DNA from: an uncultured Chitinophagaceae bacterium
GTDB taxonomy: Bacteria > Bacteroidota > Bacteroidia > Chitinophagales > Chitinophagaceae
Direction of reading: 5' to 3'
NCBI GenBank assembly: GCA_937996595.1
Contig: CALKVC010000114.1
Span: 1-9,527 of the forward strand
Length of the DNA stretch: 9,527 nt
The notes under the pieces were generated by a model that searched no databases, had not been told where the DNA came from, and saw only the letters and a program-made list of their open reading frames with translations. Of this stretch, positions 5,953 to 9,527 are shown one piece after another. The position numbers and the translations under genes are program-made. How positions within the stretch are numbered: the stretch's first letter is position 1; every line of letters begins with the position of its first letter.

Positions 5953-6531
5953 ATGAAACCGGAAGAAAGGCTATTAGCGAGAAGCGGGCATGCCTGCGAA
6001 TTGTGCAAATCAACAGAAGCATTAAGCGTTTATGAAGTTCCTTTTGCCAGGGGAAATGATGATGAAAACAGCATCATTTTATGTAATCACTGCCTGCTAC
6101 AGGTGGAGAAGAAAGCGGAGCCAGACAGCAAACAGCTTGAATGCCTGAAAGACAGCATGTGGAGTGAGGTTGCAGGCGTGCAGGTTGTTTCCTGGAGGAT
6201 GCTAAACAGGCTTAGAGACCAGAGCTGGGCGGCTGATTGCCTGGATATGATGTATTTGGACGATGAAAGATTGCAATGGGCTAAAGCAACCGGAGATCAT
6301 GAAAATGATGCAAAGGTTGACTTACACAGGGATTGTAACGGCCATGTGCTGCAAAACGGTGATGCTGTTGTTCTGATAAAATCGCTTGATGTAAAAGGCA
6401 GTACCCTGAATGCAAAAATGGGAACAGTAGTAAAAAATATACGACTTGTAAATGATAACACGGAACAGATAGAAGGAAAAATTGAAGGACAACTGATTGT
6501 GATTCTTACAAAATATGTCAGGAAACAATAA
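5953..6531 (+). CDS. PhnA/YjdM-family zinc-ribbon protein, long form
   Basis: This 192-residue protein has a zinc-ribbon at its N-terminus: CELC (Cys15, Cys18) and CNHC (Cys44, Cys47). The C-terminal 70 residues (from about 122) are the diagnostic PhnA domain: DCNGHVLQNGDAVVLIK, then LDVKGSTLNAKMGTVV, KNIRL, and EGQLIVILTKYVRK. Despite the old 'alkylphosphonate uptake' name, the family is not phosphonoacetate hydrolase and its biochemical role is unsettled. The protein is probably cytoplasmic, with no signal peptide or membrane helix. The middle part (about 60-120; MWSEVAGVQVVSWRMLNRL, then SWAADCLDMMYLDDE) makes it longer than the roughly 110-residue enterobacterial form. This long form is, from memory, usual in Bacteroidota. 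ATG 5953 is chosen for its short leader after the -7 element. No phosphonate genes are nearby. It converges with guaC, 48 bp apart. Confidence 0.88.
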   Translation: MKPEERLLARSGHACELCKSTEALSVYEVPFARGNDDENSIILCNHCLLQVEKKAEPDSKQLECLKDSMWSEVAGVQVVSWRMLNRLRDQSWAADCLDMMYLDDERLQWAKATGDHENDAKVDLHRDCNGHVLQNGDAVVLIKSLDVKGSTLNAKMGTVVKNIRLVNDNTEQIEGKIEGQLIVILTKYVRKQ

Positions 6532-6550
6532 GTTTTATTCCGTTTTATTC
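6532..6550. repeat. 10-bp-period direct repeat (GTTTTATTC x2)
   Basis: GTTTTATTC occurs at 6532-6540 and 6542-6550, directly after the stop of the PhnA-family gene in the 48-bp gap before the convergent guaC stop. The T-rich stretch has no strong hairpin before it, so it is not called a terminator. Confidence 0.6.
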
Positions 6551-6579
6551 AAAACTAATCCCAGTCCCATTTATTTTTC

Positions 6580-7626
6580 TCAGCTTTCAGCAAACCATTC
6601 ATTGTGCTGTTCCTGTACCCGTATAAAGGTTGTTCGTTTGGTAAGTTCTTTCAATTGCAAAGCGCCTACATAAGTACATGCCGACCGAATGCCACCAAGT
6701 ATATCCAGAATGGTTTCATTTACCGGCCCCCTGAAAGGCATTTTGATGGTCTTACCTTCTGATGCCCTGTATTCTGCCACACCACCTGCATATTTATTCA
6801 TGGCTGTTTCAGAACTCATTCCATAAAATAACTTATATATTTTTCCATCTGGCTCTTCCACCAATTCTCCCCCGCTTTCTGAATGGCCGGCCAGCATGCC
6901 GCCAAGCATTACAAAATCGGCACCACCACCAAATGCCTTTACTATATCACCGGGTACTTTGCAGCCGCCATCAGATATGATATGCCCGCCAAGGCCATGA
7001 GCGGCATCAGCACATTCAATAATGGCAGATAACTGCGGGTATCCCACACCGGTTTTTACCCGCGTGGTACAAACAGAACCCGGGCCAATCCCTACTTTTA
7101 TGATATCAGCACCTGCCAGCAACAATTCTTCCACCATTTCACCGGTAACCACATTTCCGGCTATAATATTCAGTTCAGGATAATTCTCCCTTGTCTTTTT
7201 TACAAAATCAACAAAATGTTCGGAATAACCATTAGCCACATCAATGCAAATGAATTTCAACGCCGGGCAGGCTCTTATCACCTGCTCCAGCTTCATATCA
7301 TCTTCTTTGGAAGTACCTGTACTTACGCTGATATATCCGGCTTCTTCTTCAGACAAACTGCTTATAAACGACTTCCATTGATCTACCGGGTAATGTTTAT
7401 GTATAGCCGTTATCATTTTATGCCCGGCCAGCACTTTGGCCATGCTGAATGTACCAACCGTATCCATATTGGCCGCCATTACAGGAACACCTTCCCAGCC
7501 TGATTTGCCATGCCGGAAATGAAATTTCCTGAGCAGCGAAACCTCTGCCCTTGATCTTAATGTAGATCGCTTCGGACGGATCATCACGTCTTTAAAGCCC
7601 AGTTTGATGTCGGATTCTATGCGCAT
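6580..7626 (-). CDS. guaC: GMP reductase
   Basis: This 348-residue protein is, from memory, near-colinear with E. coli GuaC (347 residues). It begins MRIESDIKLGFKDVMIRPKR and keeps NMDTVGTFSMA, VSTGTS, IDVANGYSEHF, AGNVVTGEM and the catalytic loop GIGPGSVCTTRVKTGVGY. Cys186 is the nucleophile that forms the thioimidate on C2 of the purine. SDGGC, GGGADFVMLGGMLAG and YGMSSE mark the phosphate and nucleotide sites of the (beta/alpha)8 barrel. The enzyme reduces GMP to IMP and ammonia with NADPH, in the cytoplasm, recycling guanine nucleotides to the purine branch point. It has no CBS domains, unlike IMP dehydrogenase, and the MRIE start, length and YGMSSE.AM motif separate it from GuaB. It appears to be a single-gene unit: the next upstream gene ends in a terminator. 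I saw no purine riboswitch in the leader. Confidence 0.97.
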   Translation of the reverse strand: MRIESDIKLGFKDVMIRPKRSTLRSRAEVSLLRKFHFRHGKSGWEGVPVMAANMDTVGTFSMAKVLAGHKMITAIHKHYPVDQWKSFISSLSEEEAGYISVSTGTSKEDDMKLEQVIRACPALKFICIDVANGYSEHFVDFVKKTRENYPELNIIAGNVVTGEMVEELLLAGADIIKVGIGPGSVCTTRVKTGVGYPQLSAIIECADAAHGLGGHIISDGGCKVPGDIVKAFGGGADFVMLGGMLAGHSESGGELVEEPDGKIYKLFYGMSSETAMNKYAGGVAEYRASEGKTIKMPFRGPVNETILDILGGIRSACTYVGALQLKELTKRTTFIRVQEQHNEWFAES

Positions 7627-7742
7627 AACTGTTTCAATTAATGCAGGTAAGTTAAGTAAAACAAGATTGTAACAGCCAATATTTTTTGCACAAAAAAGTT
7701 GATAATATTACATTATTTCAAGGTTGTTTTTCAATCATGCAT

Positions 7743-7767
7743 AAAAAAAGTGCCGGTTAACGGCACT
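7743..7767 (-). terminator. Rho-independent terminator of the SRPBCC gene
   Basis: On the minus strand AGTGCCG (7767-7761), loop UUAAC, and CGGCACU (7755-7749) form a perfect 7-bp GC-rich stem, followed by a T-run from the seven A at 7743-7749 of the plus strand. It begins 36 bp after the stop codon at 7803. It ends the unit 8808-7803 and separates it from guaC. Confidence 0.88.
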
Positions 7768-7802
7768 GTAAAATATTCAAATAACTTAATGATACCCTGC
7801 AT

Positions 7803-8222
7803 TCAGGATGATTCTGCATAGTTTTTAAAGTTATTGAGTATGCTTTGCCATCCCTGTTGCTGCAACTCTACCGGGTTTACCTGTTCTGCTTCAAAGGTTT
7901 CAATGATATCTGTATTATTACCATCGGCGTTAAATGTTACTGTTACCTTTCTGCCATCTTCCATTGTATATGCAATTTTCTGATGCAATATTACTTCGTC
8001 ATATATCCCGGAAAAATCAAAGCCCATACTGCCATCTTTCGCTTCCATCCGGGAGAGGAATCTTCCTCCTGTACGAAGGTCGTTCTCTGCATGCGGGGTA
8101 TGCCAGTCGGCAGACGCATTGTTCCAATGTATGATATGCGCTGGTTCTGTCCAGCATTCCCAAACCTTAACTATTGGTGAACCGATTTTTGCAGTAACCG
8201 TAACTGTTATGAAATTACTCAT
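7803..8222 (-). CDS. SRPBCC-family protein with AHSA1-like domain
   Basis: This 139-residue protein is a single START/Bet v 1-like domain of the AHSA1 (activator of Hsp90 ATPase 1 homologue, COG3832) type. Typical marks are an N-terminal strand VTVTAKIGSPIVKVW, then ECWTEPAHIIHWNNAS, the RTGGRFLSRMEAKDGS strand-turn, FDFSGIYDEV, and the long C-terminal helix LQQQGWQSILNNFKNYAE. The fold makes a hydrophobic ligand cavity; in bacteria the ligand and role are mostly unknown, and an Hsp90 link should not be assumed. ATG 8222 is preferred over the in-frame TTG at 8225. It starts 34 bp after the stop of the membrane-protein gene, on the same strand, with no terminator or clear promoter between, so the two are probably cotranscribed. 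An intrinsic terminator follows. Confidence 0.87.
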   Translation of the reverse strand: MSNFITVTVTAKIGSPIVKVWECWTEPAHIIHWNNASADWHTPHAENDLRTGGRFLSRMEAKDGSMGFDFSGIYDEVILHQKIAYTMEDGRKVTVTFNADGNNTDIIETFEAEQVNPVELQQQGWQSILNNFKNYAESS

Positions 8223-8256
8223 CAAATTATTTTTTATACCCTGTAAAATATATAGT

Positions 8257-8808
8257 TTATTTTTTCAGGTACCAGCCAAGCCACAAACCACAAGCCCCCC
8301 AGCTTACGACAGCGTCGGTGAAATGAGTCATGATATCGAACCATTGGTACCATATACTTCCACTATATGCAGCATTGAAGAAAACAATGAGCCCTGTACA
8401 GATACTCGCTGTTAGAATGGTTGTGAACCCGGCCATGTTCATCTTGCCAAGTATCCAGCAGAACAACCAAACAGTAAGTATATTAATCAGCAGGGACCTA
8501 AGTATATTCCGTATCATCCTTTCCGGGGTTGTATCCTGCGATTTATGATACTGTATACTGGCCCAGGGTTTTCCGTTACTTTCCTTCATCAGTTTTTCCT
8601 GATCTTCCCTGGAAGCATTTTCAGGAACACCCGGGATAAAATAACCACCTTCTTCCGGCAGGTTTGTTTCCAATGCAGCCATGATGGCGGCATGATTAGG
8701 AGTATATGCATTGGATGCCTGGTGCAGGTTGAGTGCCGCCCACGACAAAAATTGCCAGATAAAAAGTATAATACCACCTACGATGGAAGCAATGAACGTT
8801 TTTTTCAT
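8257..8808 (-). CDS. Four-helix membrane protein of unknown function with a large extracytoplasmic loop
   Basis: This 183-residue protein belongs to no family I can name. Similar hypotheticals beginning 'IVGGIILFIWQ.LSW' and ending 'SWG.CGLWLGW' are, from memory, frequent in Chitinophagaceae. Predicted helices are at about 4-26, 101-121, 126-146 and 162-181. Residues 27-98 form a hydrophilic loop, probably periplasmic, with ETNLPEEGGYFIPGVPE, then REDQEKLMKESNGKPWASI and a YHKS motif. Aromatic residues cluster at IWYQWFDIM before the last helix. ATG 8808 gives a positively charged start (MKKTF) before helix 1, consistent with an N-in topology. A good candidate promoter lies just upstream. The SRPBCC gene follows 34 bp downstream in the same orientation, so the pair may act together (inference). 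Confidence 0.8.
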   Translation of the reverse strand: MKKTFIASIVGGIILFIWQFLSWAALNLHQASNAYTPNHAAIMAALETNLPEEGGYFIPGVPENASREDQEKLMKESNGKPWASIQYHKSQDTTPERMIRNILRSLLINILTVWLFCWILGKMNMAGFTTILTASICTGLIVFFNAAYSGSIWYQWFDIMTHFTDAVVSWGACGLWLGWYLKK

Positions 8809-8827
8809 AACTGATAAGTTTTAGAAT

Positions 8828-8860
8828 GAAAATATAACAATTATTTGCTATAAATACAAC
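8828..8860 (-). promoter_or_regulatory. Candidate promoter of the membrane protein/SRPBCC operon
   Basis: On the minus strand GTTG (8857-8860) is followed after 20 nt by TATATTTTC (8828-8836), close to TTTG-N17-23-TAnnTTTG. The predicted start of transcription is near 8821, leaving a leader of about 13 nt to ATG 8808. Its spacing is within the normal range, so it is one of the better promoter candidates here. Confidence 0.48.
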
Positions 8861-8904
8861 CCACAGATAAGTAACGTATCATAATAACATGGAAAGTAAC
8901 CGGA

Positions 8905-9527
8905 TTACAGCGGTTTGCCGTCTTTCAACAATTCTATTGATTTTTCAATTGCTTTCCTGTTTTCTGCATCAGGCGCCTGTGCCAGTGCTTTTTTGGCATA
9001 ATCCAGCGCCTTTTTATAATCCCCATTTGCAGCATAACCCCGCATCATACCCACTGTTGTTGGCCATACACCCTTATTCTTTGCATAATTCTTTTCAAAT
9101 ACCTGCATGGCTTCCTGCAGCTTATTCTGAGTAAGCAACTGCCTGCCATATCCATGCATTTCTGCAGCCGTTGCATTTTCCAGTGCCGATTGCAGTATGG
9201 CATCAGACTCTGCCTTGCGCCCAAGTTTGTCAAGCAACCTTGATTTCAGGTTTAAAGCCCTAAATGATTTCACAGCGCCCAGTGAAGGATCCAATGCCAC
9301 ATTAATCCATTGCAGCGCTTCATCCAGGTTCACATTGTTCTGGAGGCACCAGCCGGCAGCCGTTTCCAGGCTTGGGGGATCAAATCCCATTTCACCGCTT
9401 AATTGCTTACGCAATGATTCTACAGTCGTTTTTTTGAGGTCAACTGTAACGGTGAACGGTATACGCCAATATTCCCATTCAAGCGCTACTTCCACAGACT
9501 CTTTTGATTGCTTACTGAAAGTGTAAT
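8905..9527 (-). CDS. DUF2911 protein with C-terminal TPR-like helices, N-terminus outside the window
   Basis: The frame runs from the window edge (first full codon at 9525) to TAA at 8907-8905, giving 206 visible residues. The first visible 30 residues (YTFSKQSKESVEVALEWEYW, then RIPFTVTVD) match the last strands of the DUF2911 domain of Bacteroidota secreted proteins, where 'F.W....VPF.V.VD' is typical. From about residue 54 on the chain is helical, with TPR-like repeats: ETAAGWCLQ...LDEALQWINVALD, KSRLLDKLGRKAESDAIL, GRQLLTQNKLQEAMQVFEKNY, YAANGDYKKALDYAKKALAQAP. Full-length members usually have a signal peptide and the DUF2911 domain upstream; those are out of view. An internal GTG at 9495 is not a true start, since the family homology extends upstream of it. 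The function of DUF2911 is unknown. Its stop is 96 bp before the membrane-protein gene, which has its own promoter. Confidence 0.8.
   Translation of the reverse strand, partial: YTFSKQSKESVEVALEWEYWRIPFTVTVDLKKTTVESLRKQLSGEMGFDPPSLETAAGWCLQNNVNLDEALQWINVALDPSLGAVKSFRALNLKSRLLDKLGRKAESDAILQSALENATAAEMHGYGRQLLTQNKLQEAMQVFEKNYAKNKGVWPTTVGMMRGYAANGDYKKALDYAKKALAQAPDAENRKAIEKSIELLKDGKPL

Noticed and set aside
7627..7742. Possible purine riboswitch in the guaC leader
   Set aside because: The AT-rich leader shows no conserved three-way-junction elements that I can recognise.
8223..8225. TTG start for the SRPBCC gene
   Set aside because: An ATG follows immediately at 8222 and is the more likely initiator.
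1..9527. Search for a mobile element, toxin-antitoxin pair, defence system or CRISPR array
   Set aside because: There are no transposase, integrase, nuclease or helicase motifs, no terminal repeats and no regularly spaced repeats. Gene content is ordinary chromosomal.

Overview
The window looks like ordinary chromosomal DNA from a Bacteroidota bacterium, most likely a Chitinophagaceae relative (inference). The reasons are protein content typical of that group (secreted M28 peptidase, DUF2911/TPR protein, WG-repeat protein, long-form PhnA, lipoprotein L,D-transpeptidase), start codons with no Shine-Dalgarno sequence in front of them, and upstream elements resembling the Bacteroidota sigma consensus TTTG-N17-23-TAnnTTTG. 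TGA is used as a normal stop by several intact genes, so the standard bacterial code applies. I saw no phage, insertion sequence, CRISPR array, tRNA, rRNA or defence module.

Layout. Positions 1-1479 (-) hold an M28 zinc peptidase whose C-terminus is cut by the window edge. A compact divergent promoter region separates it from a secreted WG-repeat protein (1700-2281, +). Then come a two-helix small membrane protein (2363-2692, -) and a soluble protein of unknown function (2884-3318, -), the latter with its own terminator. A 331-bp AT-rich intergenic region carries a 14-bp perfect palindrome and leads to a DoxX-like four-helix membrane protein (3650-4057, +). Facing it is an L,D-transpeptidase locus (4144-5772, -) split by a single in-frame TGA where a TGG (Trp) codon would restore one 542-codon frame. 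A PhnA-family zinc-ribbon protein (5953-6531, +) follows, then GMP reductase guaC (6580-7626, -). An apparent two-gene operon comes next: a four-helix membrane protein (8257-8808, -) and a SRPBCC/AHSA1 protein (7803-8222, -) ending in a clear intrinsic terminator. A DUF2911/TPR protein (8905-9527, -) is cut at its N-terminus by the window edge.

The genes do not form one pathway. They are a mix of envelope functions (peptidase, transpeptidase, small membrane proteins), purine salvage (guaC) and unknowns, mostly in single-gene units. The most notable observation is the nonsense codon in the L,D-transpeptidase. The next most notable are two symmetrical operator-like sequences, one in front of the PhnA gene and one in front of the DoxX-like gene. 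I did not find convincing evidence of a new multi-gene system.
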